64,000 nt of DNA from Ditibartonella apis (GCF_001952075.1 NZ_LXYU01000002.1:1-64000); one strand, 5' to 3'. Numbered from the stretch's first letter, positions 27,979-38,054 are shown. Notes: generated by a model not told the origin, from the letters alone. Program-made: numbers and translations.

Positions 27979-28469
27979 CACTTATTGCTGAAGCCAAGGC
28001 AACAAAAGTTCTTGAAGCCTGCCGTTTACACCATTTGAAACTCGCAACTGTGGAATCCTGCACGGGCGGTTTGATCATCGGCAGCCTGACCGATATTGCA
28101 GGCTCGTCCGACGTTGTGGAATGTGGCTTCATTACCTATTCCAACGAAGCAAAAAATAGGCTTGTCGCTGTGCCTTCCGATATGATCAAAGCATTTGGTG
28201 CCGTGTCGAAGCAAGTCGCGATTGCAATGGCCGAAGGCGGTGTCAAACACTCAAGTGCCGATATTGCTGTTTCGGTAACAGGTGTCGCGGGTCCGGGTGG
28301 CGGCAGCGCCGAAAAGCCGGTAGGGCTTGTCCATATGGCTGTTGCTTTGACGAATAAGCCGACACTTCATTTTGAAGCCCGTTTTGGTGATCTTGGTCGC
28401 GAAAACGTTCGTCATGCAACTGTTGAACGGGCATTGGACCTCGTTCTTGAGGCAATCAACAGAGTTTAG
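27975..28469 (+). CDS. cinA: CinA-family nicotinamide-nucleotide amidohydrolase (PncC-type)
   Basis: A 164-residue stand-alone CinA C-terminal domain. Enzymes of this type deamidate NMN to nicotinate mononucleotide in the pyridine-nucleotide cycle. Family motifs are [10 protein letters not shown] (catalytic Ser region), [12 protein letters not shown] and [16 protein letters not shown]. The ATG at 27975 overlaps the ispDF stop, so the two are translationally coupled. There is no N-terminal MoaB-like domain, unlike full-length CinA. Confidence 0.92.
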   Translation: MTLIAEAKATKVLEACRLHHLKLATVESCTGGLIIGSLTDIAGSSDVVECGFITYSNEAKNRLVAVPSDMIKAFGAVSKQVAIAMAEGGVKHSSADIAVSVTGVAGPGGGSAEKPVGLVHMAVALTNKPTLHFEARFGDLGRENVRHATVERALDLVLEAINRV

Positions 28470-28896
28470 CATTTTGATGATTGCTGTATGTCAAGTTCAC
28501 CAAGCGGCCAGCACGATTTTCAGTTTGGTACGGAAGTCACTACCTTCCTTAGCTTTAATCGCAATTTGCGATTGAGATTGATTACCAAACGCCGGTTACG
28601 ATCAAACCTCCTCGAGAAATTTAAACCGAACCGGAGGAAATCAAATACCGGTACTGATGAAACAAGCTTGGCTCAATTTATATTTGTTGCCGATTTTTTC
28701 GCCTGTAAAATAATGACAATAGCTCCGCACTCCCCTTTGGCAGGAGTTAAAGTTACTGGGTTTTATACAGGCCATCCCGATAGAGCCTTAAAATCGGAAA
28801 GAGGAACAACCTTGAACTATCCAATTTAATGGCTTTCATGATCAAGGTTGACCCGTTTTGACGATAAAATTATTCAACCTTTTGGAGCTATTGAAC
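28470..28896. other. Geneless convergent interval between cinA and the ferric-reductase-like gene
   Basis: About 430 bp. A plus-strand open frame (28488-28829) has no recognisable domain, no ribosome binding site and a composition unlike neighbouring genes. No clear terminator hairpin is visible for either flanking gene. Confidence 0.45.
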
Positions 28897-30249
28897 CTAT
28901 CGCAGTTGAAATAATTCCCTATGAAAATGCTGACGGGCAAAGCCACTTTTAACCATGTCATCTTCCAGCGTTTCACCGAATTTTATAGGCCCGCAAAACC
29001 ATATTGATGATTGTTTCCAGTTCACAAACAGCTGCCTCAACAAGGTTCCATTGAACCTTCCCTCTTCAGGCGTTAGCCAAATTTTCAATCTGACACCAGA
29101 CGATTGCGCCAATTTTGCAAGCTTTTGTTTTTCGCTTTCACTGATCGCCTGCACAACATAAACAAAGTCAATTTGCGTTTTATTGCTTTTCTTTGATGAA
29201 GCCAACTCGTCAAGTCTTGCAAGAAATGGCGTAATTCCTATGCCTGCGCCAATCCATATTTGTTCGTGTGATTTGTCGTCGCTAAAGCAAAATTTCCCGT
29301 AAGGCCCGTCAATGCGCGCTATCCTACCGGTTAGATTCTGTTTTGCGAGTTTATCAGTGTAGTCCCCCAAATCTTTCACAAAAAACGTCAAAAAGGGTTT
29401 TTGCGGATTCCAATGGGAAGCTATTGTGAAAGGATGTGCGCCTTCGCCTTTATCCAATGTAACAAATGCGAATTGTCCACTTTTGTGACCAGCCCATTTA
29501 TTGGAAACTTTTAAAGTCAAGCGTACTGCATCATTGGCTTTATCAATCGCATAGTCCGTGACTATCGCCGCAATGTGCCGGCCAAAGCCAAACCGTCTGA
29601 GCAAGACTGTAAGTGCAGCAACCGAACCGAAAACTGATGAAACACCTACCAGAAAACCGAATGGCTCGCCCCAATAGGCAAATTTTGTCAACACAATCGC
29701 ATGAAACACTAAAACAAGATATACCGCTGCAAAAATTGTATGGACATGAGCAAAAAACCGGTAAGGAATAAGCTTTATCAACGCAACAAGACACAAAACG
29801 ACCGCTATATAAAAAGCCCATTCCCCGAAAACTTCTGCATTTTTTCTAAAGATGGAAAAAACATATTCAAGCCCGACTTTCTGAGGCAAATTGGCTATAT
29901 CGACATGTTGACGAACAGGCTTTACAAGCCATCCCCAGCCGACGGCCCATTTTGTACCCTTGGTGAGAAGAAAATGCCCGACAGCCGTTACCAATGCAGT
30001 AATGCCGAGCCATTTATGAAGCCGATAGGCTTTATCTAGCCCGCCCAATGCATCATCTATCACTCTAAGACGACAGGCGATCACCACGTCCATAGTCATT
30101 GCCACAAAGGCAAGAAGACCTGTGAGTTGGATAGCTTCTCGCCTGAACGCAAAATAACCATTATTGATACCGTAGAATTCGCCGGCTGCCAACCAAACCG
30201 CGATACAAATAAAAATGAATACAAAATACGAAATCTTCAAATTTCTCAT
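28897..30249 (-). CDS. Ferric-reductase-like transmembrane oxidoreductase with FAD/NAD(P) domains
   Basis: A 450-residue flavocytochrome-like protein. The N-terminal half has about six helices with paired histidines in RLHKWLG, VGHFLLT, HVHTIFA and VFHAIVL, which suit bis-heme ligation as in the Ferric_reduct family. The C-terminal half is a ferredoxin-reductase module: an FAD-binding barrel with HPFTIAS, and an NAD(P)-binding fold with GAGIGITPFLARL and a terminal WFCGP. It is predicted to move electrons from NAD(P)H across the inner membrane. It is monocistronic behind an AT-rich upstream region. A role in iron reduction is plausible but not shown; a sulfoxide- or oxygen-linked role is possible. 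Confidence 0.85.
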   Translation of the reverse strand: MRNLKISYFVFIFICIAVWLAAGEFYGINNGYFAFRREAIQLTGLLAFVAMTMDVVIACRLRVIDDALGGLDKAYRLHKWLGITALVTAVGHFLLTKGTKWAVGWGWLVKPVRQHVDIANLPQKVGLEYVFSIFRKNAEVFGEWAFYIAVVLCLVALIKLIPYRFFAHVHTIFAAVYLVLVFHAIVLTKFAYWGEPFGFLVGVSSVFGSVAALTVLLRRFGFGRHIAAIVTDYAIDKANDAVRLTLKVSNKWAGHKSGQFAFVTLDKGEGAHPFTIASHWNPQKPFLTFFVKDLGDYTDKLAKQNLTGRIARIDGPYGKFCFSDDKSHEQIWIGAGIGITPFLARLDELASSKKSNKTQIDFVYVVQAISESEKQKLAKLAQSSGVRLKIWLTPEEGRFNGTLLRQLFVNWKQSSIWFCGPIKFGETLEDDMVKSGFARQHFHRELFQLR

Positions 30250-30438
30250 CAAGAGCCATTACCTGTCTTCTGTTTTACCAAAAGATAGAATGGAACTGAT
30301 AAAATTAAAACTTAAACATATTTAATATATTGATTTCATCAAACTTTCTTATTTTTATCCAGTTTAAAATTACATTTTGTAAAACTATTTTCAAAACTTA
30401 TTAAAAATCAAATTACAAAAGCTGCAAACAAACCGGCT

Positions 30439-30900
30439 TCAGGCTTGTTGAGCCCCATAAATCTTGTCTGCCCGCATCTCGAATGCTTCTGTAAAACGTT
30501 TGAATGCTATATCGAACATAGCGCCCATAAGCATGCCAAGCATCCGGCTTTTAAACTCGTAATCAATATAAAATTCGACTTCGCATGATTTGCCATCGTC
30601 AAGGGGCTTGAATATCCAGCGATTTTCAAGGTAGCGGAATGGCCCGTCAATATAACGGACATCAATACGTCGCTCTTCTTTATCCAGCAGAACCTGCGTC
30701 GTGAAAGTTTCCCTGATCATTTTATAGCCAACTGTCATATCGGCAGTAAGCAGGGTTTTATTCCCCTTCTCTTCGCTCGAGCGAACGTTGAGGGATTCAC
30801 ACATTGGCAAAAATTCGGGATATCGTTCAACATCCGAAACGAGATTAAACATCTCAAGATCGGTATGCTGAACTTTCCGGTTAGTATTGAATTTCGGCAT
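30439..30900 (-). CDS. ratA: RatA/COQ10-type START-domain protein
   Basis: A 153-residue single START/polyketide-cyclase-like domain. Homologues are annotated as ubiquinone-binding COQ10 proteins in mitochondria and as RatA in bacteria. Features are the N-terminal VQHTDLEMFNLVSDVERYPEFLPMC-type strand and helix and the WIFKPLDDG turn. It is 3 bp downstream of lipA in the lpdA-lipA-ratA group. In alphaproteobacteria a quinone-related role is more likely than the toxin role suggested by the RatA name, but this is inference. Confidence 0.9.
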   Translation of the reverse strand: MPKFNTNRKVQHTDLEMFNLVSDVERYPEFLPMCESLNVRSSEEKGNKTLLTADMTVGYKMIRETFTTQVLLDKEERRIDVRYIDGPFRYLENRWIFKPLDDGKSCEVEFYIDYEFKSRMLGMLMGAMFDIAFKRFTEAFEMRADKIYGAQQA

Positions 30901-30903
30901 TCT

Positions 30904-31872
30904 TTATCCGCGTTCATGGGCAAGCTTTTCCGCCCGCGCTTTTCTCAGGGCTTCAAAATCCTCGCCCGCATGGTGTGATGAACGGGTTAGCGGACTTGAA
31001 GACATATGAAGGAAACCCTTGGTTTTGCCGATAATGGCATAGGATTTGAATTCTTCCGGCGTAACAAAGCGGATAACAGGATGATGTTTACGCGTCGGCT
31101 GCAAATATTGGCCAATGGTCATAAAATCAACATCGGCCGAACGCAAATCGTCCATCAATTGAAGAACTTCATTCCGTTCTTCACCAAGTCCGACCATAAT
31201 ACCGGACTTTGTAAAGATTGATGGATCAAGCTCCTTGACCCGCTGCAATAGTCTGATCGAGTGGAAATAGCGCGCACCCGGACGCACCGTCAGGTATTTT
31301 GACGGCACAGTTTCAAGATTATGGTTAAATACATCCGGCTTGGCCGCAACCACAGTTTCAAGAGCGCCCTCTTTATGACGGAAATCAGGTGTGAGGATTT
31401 CAATGGTGGTACCAGGTGACTTTCTTCTGATTGCATGAATGACATCGGCATAATGCTGGGCACCACCATCGGGAAGATCATCACGATCAACAGAGGTGAT
31501 AACCACATGCTTAAGCGCCATTTGTCTGACTGCATCTGCAACGCGTTCAGGTTCATCCTTATCGACAGGAAGAGGTATACCGGTTGCAACATTACAAAAG
31601 GCACATGCACGGGTGCATATTGCCCCTAAAATCATAAAACTTGCGTGCCTTTGCGTCCAGCATTCGCCTACATTCGGGCATCCAGCTTCTTCGCAAACTG
31701 TCACCAGATTGTTATCACGCACAATATGACGGGTTTCGGCATATTGCCCACGCAATGACGGCGCTTTCACCCTGATCCAATCAGGCTTTTTTAAAACCTC
31801 TGAATCTGGTCGATTGGCTTTTTCCGGATGCCGGACCCGTTTCTGCGATAAAGTGTCAACAACGGTAACCAT
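30904..31872 (-). CDS. lipA: Lipoyl synthase
   Basis: A radical-SAM enzyme that inserts two sulfurs into protein-bound octanoyl groups to give lipoate, here serving the adjacent pyruvate dehydrogenase complex. The auxiliary cluster cysteines are in [12 protein letters not shown]. The radical-SAM cysteines are in [10 protein letters not shown] (CX3CX2C). The C-terminal RSSHHAGE carries the conserved serine ligand. The length of 322 residues is standard. It lies 73 bp after lpdA on the same strand. Confidence 0.97.
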   Translation of the reverse strand: MVTVVDTLSQKRVRHPEKANRPDSEVLKKPDWIRVKAPSLRGQYAETRHIVRDNNLVTVCEEAGCPNVGECWTQRHASFMILGAICTRACAFCNVATGIPLPVDKDEPERVADAVRQMALKHVVITSVDRDDLPDGGAQHYADVIHAIRRKSPGTTIEILTPDFRHKEGALETVVAAKPDVFNHNLETVPSKYLTVRPGARYFHSIRLLQRVKELDPSIFTKSGIMVGLGEERNEVLQLMDDLRSADVDFMTIGQYLQPTRKHHPVIRFVTPEEFKSYAIIGKTKGFLHMSSSPLTRSSHHAGEDFEALRKARAEKLAHERG

Positions 31873-31945
31873 TTAGTACCTCACGCTCTTTCTCCCCTCA
31901 TATGGAGTATAAGCAACAAGAATGCAATTCACATCTTGATGCTCG

Positions 31946-33406
31946 TCAGGCGTTCAAAACCTGACCATAAGCATCAAGGACACTTTCCTTCATCATTTCC
32001 GAAAGCGTCGGATGAGGAAAGACTGTATGCATCAGCTCTTCTTCTGTGGTTTCAAGATTCATCGCAACCACAAAACCTTCAATCAGCTCGGTTACTTCTG
32101 CTCCTACCATGTGCGCACCAAGCAACTGGCCGGTTTTTCGGTCAAATATGGTTTTGACGATTCCCTGATCCTCCCCCATGGCAATTGCCTTGCCGTTTGC
32201 CGAGAATGAAAAATGCCCGACCCTTATGTCATAGCCTGCGGCCTTCGCCTTTGCTTCGGTCAATCCAACGGAAGCAACTTGCGGTGTGCAATAGGTGCAA
32301 CCGGGAATCTTTCTCTTGTCCAAAGGTTCTGCTGTTTCAAGGCCTGCAATATGCTCGACGCAAATAACGCCCTCTTCTTCAGCCTTATGGGCGAGCATAG
32401 GAGCACCCGCAACATCACCGATAGCATAAATACCGGGAACGTTGGTGCGTCCCCATTCGTCAATTACCACACAACCACGTTCGGTTTTCACGCCTAACGC
32501 TTCAAGCCCGATATTTTCTATATTGCCTTGCACACCCACCGCAGAAATCAGACGATCTGCAGTAACGGTCTCGGTTTTGCCATTTATATCAATGTGAGCT
32601 GTCACAGAATTGGACGTTTTTTCGATTTTCGAAACCTTTGCTTCGGTAAGGATTCGGATGCCTTTTTTCTCCAATTGCTTACGCGCAAATGCAGAAATCT
32701 CCGCATCTTCAACTGGCATAATCTGCGGCATCATTTCCACAACCGTGACTTCCGCCCCCATATCACGATAAAAGGAAGCGAACTCAATTCCGATAGCGCC
32801 CGACCCCATAACGACAATAGATTTTGGCATAGTTTCAGGAACCATCGCTTCAAAATAGGTCCAAATCAGTTTCCCGTCCGGTTCGATACCTGGCAATGTA
32901 CGTGGGCGAGCACCGGTTGCTACAATGATATGTTTTGCCTGATATGTCCCCTCGCCCAAAGTGCCCTTCGGAATCGGGTTTTGTGGCTGCATAATTTTTT
33001 TGGTGATTTTGCCGACGACAATTTCACCAAGACCGGCGCCGGAAGCTGCCTTGGTGAGCTTTGCTTCACCCCAGATAACGTCGATCTTGTTTTTCTTCAT
33101 CAAATAGCCGACACCGCCGTTAAGGCGGGCAGAAACAGTGCGGGAGCGTTGCACGACATCCTTGATGTCTGCATCAATCGAACCGTTGAGTTTCAGGCCG
33201 TAATCTTTTGCGTGTTCGCTAAAATGTTTGATTTCTGCGGTTCTAAGCAGCGCTTTTGTCGGAATACATCCCCAATTCAAACAAATACCACCAAGGTGTT
33301 CGCGTTCGACAATTGCAGTCTTGAAGCCCAATTGAGCAGAACGAATTGCGGTAACATATCCGCCAGGGCCAGAACCGATAACAATAACATCATATGAATT
33401 TGCCAA
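31946..33406 (-). CDS. lpdA: Dihydrolipoyl dehydrogenase (E3)
   Basis: E3 reoxidises the lipoyl group of the PDH complex with FAD and NAD. Motifs are FAD-binding VIGSGPGGYVTAIRSAQLG, redox-active disulfide GGICLNWGCIPTKALL, NAD-binding VMGSGAIGIEFASFYRDMG, and the C-terminal HPTLSE with the catalytic His-Glu pair. I favour a TTG start at 33406 (protein MANSYDVIV) because GGAGG lies 7 nt upstream. The ATG at 33418 is part of that ribosome binding site and has none of its own. It would add only four residues. Confidence 0.96.
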   Translation of the reverse strand: MANSYDVIVIGSGPGGYVTAIRSAQLGFKTAIVEREHLGGICLNWGCIPTKALLRTAEIKHFSEHAKDYGLKLNGSIDADIKDVVQRSRTVSARLNGGVGYLMKKNKIDVIWGEAKLTKAASGAGLGEIVVGKITKKIMQPQNPIPKGTLGEGTYQAKHIIVATGARPRTLPGIEPDGKLIWTYFEAMVPETMPKSIVVMGSGAIGIEFASFYRDMGAEVTVVEMMPQIMPVEDAEISAFARKQLEKKGIRILTEAKVSKIEKTSNSVTAHIDINGKTETVTADRLISAVGVQGNIENIGLEALGVKTERGCVVIDEWGRTNVPGIYAIGDVAGAPMLAHKAEEEGVICVEHIAGLETAEPLDKRKIPGCTYCTPQVASVGLTEAKAKAAGYDIRVGHFSFSANGKAIAMGEDQGIVKTIFDRKTGQLLGAHMVGAEVTELIEGFVVAMNLETTEEELMHTVFPHPTLSEMMKESVLDAYGQVLNA

Positions 33407-33432
33407 TTTTTCCTCCATGGGGAAAGATAGAA

Positions 33433-34074
33433 CTAAAGGCCGAGAACGACATGTACCAATGGTTGAAGCCCTTTGCCAATTGCTTTTGTGTTGTTTTCGT
33501 CAAGATGAACACCATCCAGCGGTGACGCGACTGCGACAGATGCAGCATCGAAGAAGGCACATTCCATCTCGTCAGCAAGATCCGAATAAAAAATCGAAAG
33601 CTTTTTGGATTCTCCAATAGCACCACTGAAACGCTCGCTACTTAAAGGGTGGATGGTCTCCGCCAGATGGGGCGGAGAAACAATAATAATTTCCGGCGGT
33701 TCGGTCTGCGACATATAGGGATAGGAACGGACAATATTGACAAGCCGTTTCATGCCCAGACATGCTGCCATTGCCGAACCCGCAACAAATTTTTTCAAGT
33801 CATTAGTGCCAAGCATTATGATCACCAGATCGAGCGGATGCCGTGACCCCAAGACTGTCGGAAGGATTGCTGCGCCATTCCGGTCGTCGATTGAAGTTTT
33901 ATCATCGAAACAGGTTGTGCGGCCGCACAATGCTTCCTCGATAACTTCAATCGAACCGTTGAATTGCTGTTCCAGCACACGCGGCCAACGAATTTCGTTG
34001 GTATAACGTGTTTGGTTTATCGGATTTAATCCCCATGTCAGGGAATCTCCATAAGCCAGAACAGTTTTTCGCAT
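33433..34074 (-). CDS. SGNH/GDSL-family hydrolase
   Basis: A 213-residue esterase/lipase-like protein without a signal peptide. The nucleophile block is AYGDSLTWG (D10-S11), block III is GTND, and the catalytic Asp-His pair is in LDGVHLD near the C-terminus. It lies 2 bp after pdhC and 26 bp before lpdA, so it is co-transcribed with the PDH complex. Its role there is not known; an arylesterase or acyl-transfer repair function would be a guess. Confidence 0.88.
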   Translation of the reverse strand: MRKTVLAYGDSLTWGLNPINQTRYTNEIRWPRVLEQQFNGSIEVIEEALCGRTTCFDDKTSIDDRNGAAILPTVLGSRHPLDLVIIMLGTNDLKKFVAGSAMAACLGMKRLVNIVRSYPYMSQTEPPEIIIVSPPHLAETIHPLSSERFSGAIGESKKLSIFYSDLADEMECAFFDAASVAVASPLDGVHLDENNTKAIGKGLQPLVHVVLGL

Positions 34075-34076
34075 TA

Positions 34077-35462
34077 TTACACCAGCATGCTCATCGGGTT
34101 TTCAATGAACTTTTTGAAGGCCTGTGCAAGTTCGGCTGCCAATGCTCCGTCTACTGCGCGATGGTCGGTTGATAATGTCACCGACATGACCGTTGCGATG
34201 GCCAAGGCACCATTTTTAACGACAGCGCGTTGTTCACCTGCCCCAATGGCAAAGATCGTCGCATGTGGCGGGTTGATAATGGCACAAAAATCCTTGACAC
34301 CATACATGCCCATATTGGAAACCGCAGTCGTTCCGCCCTGATATTCCTCGGGTTTCAACTTGCGTTCCCGCGCCCGTTTTGCCAAATCTTTCATTGCATT
34401 GGAAATTGTCGAAAGCGATTTTTCCTCAGCATGTTTGATGATCGGCGTAATCAAGCCGTTCGGAATGGAAACAGCAACCCCCACGTCCACAAATTTGTGG
34501 CGCATCATCCCGCTATCAAGCCAAGAAACATTGGCATCCGGCACAGCCTTGAGTGCCAATGCTGTGGCCTTGATGACCATATCATTGACTGAAAGTTTGT
34601 AGGCCGGTTTTTCGCCTGCACTTGTTTTAACCATCGGAGCTGCTGCGTTCAATTCTGCACGCAATTTCAGCAATGCATCAATCTCGCAATCAATTGTTAC
34701 ATAAAAATGCGGAACTGTATGTTTTGATTCAACAAGACGTTTGGCAATGGTCTTTCGCATACCGTCGTGAGGTACGATTTCGTATTCATCGGTATTGAAA
34801 AGCTTCATTGTCAATTCGTCTGAAGACGAGCTTTCGGCCGTTGTAGCAGATTGCGCGGGCTGCGTTGCATTGGTTGCGGTCTTACCGGTACCGTTAGCAA
34901 GCGCACTATCAATATCACGCTTGATGATACGTCCATGCGGACCGGTGCCTGAAATAAGCGACAATTGAAGCCCGTTTTGTTTGGCAAGCCGCCGTGCCAA
35001 TGGCGAGGCAAATATACGGTTGCCTTTTTCTGTACCCGGTGCTTGGGAAGAAGTGGGAGTCGCTTGTTTGGGAGCCGGAGACGCTTTAGCAGCTTGAACC
35101 AAGGTTGTATCTGCTTTTGCGGGTGCAGCGGGTGTCGTCGGCTGAGCCGGTGCCGGAGAAGATGAAGGCTGTTTTTTCTCTTCGTCTTCAATCGCTTTGA
35201 TGGCATCCTCGGCACTTTCGCCGTCTTCTGCGAGAATACCGATCAAGGCATTCACTTTTACGCCTTGTGTCCCTGCCGGAACGACGATTTTTACAAGCGT
35301 GCCTTCGTCAGCGGCATCGACTTCCATCGTTGCCTTATCTGTTTCAATCTCGGCAACAGTATCACCGGGTGAGACTTTGTCGCCCTCTTTGATATCCCAC
35401 TTTGACAAAGTGCCTTCTTCCATTGTCGGGGAAAGCGCCGGCATCGTGATTTTTATAGCCAT
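34077..35462 (-). CDS. pdhC: Pyruvate dehydrogenase complex E2, dihydrolipoyl acetyltransferase
   Basis: E2 forms the core of the PDH complex and transfers acetyl groups to CoA. A single N-terminal lipoyl domain has the lipoylated lysine K43 in IETDKATME. An Ala/Pro/Thr linker follows, then the peripheral-subunit-binding domain (FASPLARRLAKQNG...GPHGRIIKRDI). The catalytic domain ends with the active-site H434 in STDHRAVDG. It is 13 bp after pdhB. Confidence 0.97.
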   Translation of the reverse strand: MAIKITMPALSPTMEEGTLSKWDIKEGDKVSPGDTVAEIETDKATMEVDAADEGTLVKIVVPAGTQGVKVNALIGILAEDGESAEDAIKAIEDEEKKQPSSSPAPAQPTTPAAPAKADTTLVQAAKASPAPKQATPTSSQAPGTEKGNRIFASPLARRLAKQNGLQLSLISGTGPHGRIIKRDIDSALANGTGKTATNATQPAQSATTAESSSSDELTMKLFNTDEYEIVPHDGMRKTIAKRLVESKHTVPHFYVTIDCEIDALLKLRAELNAAAPMVKTSAGEKPAYKLSVNDMVIKATALALKAVPDANVSWLDSGMMRHKFVDVGVAVSIPNGLITPIIKHAEEKSLSTISNAMKDLAKRARERKLKPEEYQGGTTAVSNMGMYGVKDFCAIINPPHATIFAIGAGEQRAVVKNGALAIATVMSVTLSTDHRAVDGALAAELAQAFKKFIENPMSMLV

Positions 35463-35475
35463 AGTGCGTTCTCCT

Positions 35476-36867
35476 TCAGGCTTTGTAGGTGACAGATTTT
35501 ACGGCATCAACAACCTCGGCAACGCTCGGCAAAGCAAGTTTTTCGAGATTGGCAGCATAAGGCATAGGAACATCCTTGCCTGCAATTGTAGCAATCGGCG
35601 CATCAAGATAATCAAACGCCTGCTGCATCACGCGTGTAGCAATTTCGGTTCCGACAGATGATTGTGGGAAACCTTCTTCGATCGTGACCAGACGGCCCGT
35701 TTTCTTCACCGATTCGATAATTGTCGGCAAATCCATTGGACGAACAGTTCTCAGATCTATCAACTCGACATCAATCCCGAGTTTTTCAAATTCCGGCAGC
35801 GCTTCAACCGCGTAATTCATCCCCATACCCATACCGACGATTGTTACATCGTTACCGGCTTTATGGATACGGGCCTTACCGATTGGCAAAACAAAATCAT
35901 CGAGCTTCGGTACGTCGAACTGATGACCGTAAAGCAATTCATTTTCAAGGAAGATGACAGGATTGTTATCACGGATTGCTGCCTTCAAAAGTCCTTTGGC
36001 ATCGGCAGCTGTATAAGGCATGATAACCTTTAAGCCCGGCACATGACTGTACCATGATGCATAGCATTGGGAATGCTGGGCACCAACACGAGCGGCCGCT
36101 CCATTCGGACCACGAAAAACCATAGGGGCATGCATCTGCCCGCCGGACATATAATGGGTCTTGGCGGCGGAATTCACAATCTGGTCGATTGCTTGCATGG
36201 CAAAATTGAATGTCATGAATTCAACGACCGGACGCAAGCCACCGAAAGCTGCACCAACGCCAAGGCCGGCAAACCCCTGTTCGGTAATCGGCGTATCAAT
36301 GACACGGCGTGCTCCGAATTCATCAAGCAGTCCCTGACTGACCTTATAAGCGCCCTGATATTGAGCAACTTCTTCACCAATCAAGAACACCTTGTCATCA
36401 CGACGCATTTCTTCAGCCAAAGCTTCGTTCAAAGCTTCGCGAACGGTCATTTTGACCATTTCTGTTCCTGCCGGAATATCAGGGTCTGATTGAACGACCG
36501 ACTCTGCAGGCTTCGGTGCGGCTGGTGCAGAGGGAGCCACAGGTGCGGATGCCGCAGCTTGTGGTGCCTGTGGTGCCGCTTGTTTTGCGGGATTAACGGC
36601 GTTTTTAATATCGGCCGCTGTTTCACCATCTTCAAGCAGAACAGCAATAGGCGTGTTGACCTTTACGCCTTCTGTTCCTTCGGGAACAAGAATCTTGCCG
36701 AGTGTTCCTTCATCGGCTGCATCCACTTCCATAGTGGCTTTATCAGTTTCGATTTCGGCAATAACATCGCCAGCTTCAACCTTATCGCCCTCTTTTTTGA
36801 CCCATTTAGAAATTTTGCCTTCTTCCATTGTGGGCGAAAGCGCCGGCATCAAGATATCAATAGACAT
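35476..36867 (-). CDS. pdhB: Pyruvate dehydrogenase E1 beta subunit with N-terminal lipoyl domain
   Basis: E1 beta pairs with PdhA to bind thiamine diphosphate. Unusually for most bacteria but known in Rhizobiales, it begins with its own lipoyl domain (residues 1-80, lipoyl lysine K43 in IETDKATME) and an Ala/Pro linker. The normal E1 beta sequence follows from about residue 138 ([14 protein letters not shown]). Conserved blocks are [35 protein letters not shown] and HSQCYASWY. The lipoyl domains of PdhB and PdhC are nearly identical at the start. It lies 17 bp after pdhA. Confidence 0.97.
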   Translation of the reverse strand: MSIDILMPALSPTMEEGKISKWVKKEGDKVEAGDVIAEIETDKATMEVDAADEGTLGKILVPEGTEGVKVNTPIAVLLEDGETAADIKNAVNPAKQAAPQAPQAAASAPVAPSAPAAPKPAESVVQSDPDIPAGTEMVKMTVREALNEALAEEMRRDDKVFLIGEEVAQYQGAYKVSQGLLDEFGARRVIDTPITEQGFAGLGVGAAFGGLRPVVEFMTFNFAMQAIDQIVNSAAKTHYMSGGQMHAPMVFRGPNGAAARVGAQHSQCYASWYSHVPGLKVIMPYTAADAKGLLKAAIRDNNPVIFLENELLYGHQFDVPKLDDFVLPIGKARIHKAGNDVTIVGMGMGMNYAVEALPEFEKLGIDVELIDLRTVRPMDLPTIIESVKKTGRLVTIEEGFPQSSVGTEIATRVMQQAFDYLDAPIATIAGKDVPMPYAANLEKLALPSVAEVVDAVKSVTYKA

Positions 36868-36884
36868 AGTCGCTTTCCTCGCTA

Positions 36885-37925
36885 TTAAAGAAGAACATCG
36901 GTATAGAGCTCGGATACATCCGGCTCGGGATCATTTTCAGCAAAATCTGCCGCATCTGCAACGACAGCACGAACCTTTTTGTCAATTTCTTTCAGCTCGT
37001 CTTCTGTTGCCCAACCCTTTTTAATACAACGGTTCTTCACCTGATTGATCGGATCATGTTCGGTCTTGACTTTTTCGACCTCTTCCTTCGTGCGATATTT
37101 GGCCGGATCCGACATTGAGTGACCACGATAGCGGTAAGTCTGCATGTCCAGAATAATAGGTCCTTTTCCTGAACGAGCCCAAGCCACGGCCTCATCGGCT
37201 GCCGATTTTACAGCGCAAACATCCATACCATCGACAACATAACCAGGAATTTCAAACGACAGACCACGACGCGAAAAATCGGTTTCGGCAGAAGCACGAG
37301 AAACAGCCGTACCCATCGCATATTGGTTATTTTCGATAACATAGACAACGGGTAGTTTCCAAAGCGAAGCCATATTGAAGCTTTCATAGACTTGCCCCTG
37401 ATTGGCCGCTCCGTCACCGAAATAGACAAGCGTTACATTATCCCGCCCAAGATATTTATTGGAAAAAGCCAATCCTGTCCCTATCGGCACCTGTGCACCA
37501 ACGATACCATGTCCGCCAAAAAAATTCTTTTCCTTGGAAAACATATGCATGGAACCGCCTTTCCCTTTGGAAAAGCCATCTTTGCGGCCTGCTAGTTCAG
37601 CCATAACGCCGCGAGGGTTCATGCCTGTTGCCAACATATGCCCATGATCACGATAGGAGGTGATAACCTGATCGCCTTGTTTGATTGCTTTGACAGTACC
37701 GGTTACTACCGCTTCTTGCCCTATGTAGAGATGGCAGAAACCTCCGATAACGCCCATACCATAAAGTTGACCGGCTTTTTCTTCAAACCGTCGGATCAAA
37801 AGCATATCATGATAAAATTGAAGTTCTTCTTCTTTGGTAAATTCCGCCGGCTCAGGTGATCTGGCGGTATTGGTTAATACGGTCTGCGTCTTTTTCGCAG
37901 AAGTTTTTTTAGCCCGTGCTGCCAT
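36885..37925 (-). CDS. pdhA: Pyruvate dehydrogenase E1 alpha subunit
   Basis: E1 alpha carries out thiamine-dependent decarboxylation of pyruvate. The thiamine-diphosphate motif is [17 protein letters not shown], ending in [11 protein letters not shown] phosphorylation-loop-like segment [15 protein letters not shown] is present, as in mitochondrial-type E1 alpha. The ATG at 37925 has GGGAG 6 nt upstream and yields a 346-residue protein with a Lys/Ala-rich N-terminal tail. A more distal in-frame ATG at 38000 lies upstream of the promoter -10 element and is unlikely. It is first in the pdhA-pdhB-pdhC-SGNH-lpdA operon. Confidence 0.97.
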   Translation of the reverse strand: MAARAKKTSAKKTQTVLTNTARSPEPAEFTKEEELQFYHDMLLIRRFEEKAGQLYGMGVIGGFCHLYIGQEAVVTGTVKAIKQGDQVITSYRDHGHMLATGMNPRGVMAELAGRKDGFSKGKGGSMHMFSKEKNFFGGHGIVGAQVPIGTGLAFSNKYLGRDNVTLVYFGDGAANQGQVYESFNMASLWKLPVVYVIENNQYAMGTAVSRASAETDFSRRGLSFEIPGYVVDGMDVCAVKSAADEAVAWARSGKGPIILDMQTYRYRGHSMSDPAKYRTKEEVEKVKTEHDPINQVKNRCIKKGWATEDELKEIDKKVRAVVADAADFAENDPEPDVSELYTDVLL

Positions 37926-37983
37926 ATTAAACTCCCTTAATTGGTGTTTTAAAAAATACGCTTTCCCCGCCAAAGTTACAAGC

Positions 37984-38013
37984 ACTATAAATGGTTGCAA
38001 AACTCTGTGTAAA
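37984..38013 (-). promoter_or_regulatory. Probable promoter of the pdh operon
   Basis: On the minus strand TTTACA (38008-38013) and TATAGT (37984-37989) are separated by 18 nt. Each hexamer is one base from consensus. The element lies about 60 nt upstream of the pdhA ATG and in the gap after ftsB. Confidence 0.6.
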
Positions 38014-38054
38014 ATATTGATTTGATTGTTTTTTAGAAATAAACAGAATTTTTC

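Noticed and set aside
28488..28829. 113-codon plus-strand frame after cinA
   Set aside because: No ribosome binding site, no recognisable domain, and not followed by a terminator; could be an unknown gene but I cannot support it.
30439..30900. RatA-family gene as half of a toxin-antitoxin module
   Set aside because: No partner antitoxin gene; it sits in the lipA-lpdA group and belongs to the COQ10-like START proteins common in alphaproteobacteria.
32528..33397. 289-codon plus-strand frame opposite lpdA
   Set aside because: Antisense to a complete lpdA with all motifs; the translation is His/Asn/Phe/Cys-rich and unlike any protein.
37926..38000. Upstream extension of pdhA to ATG 38000
   Set aside because: It would start upstream of the probable -10 element and lacks a ribosome binding site; the ATG at 37925 has GGGAG.
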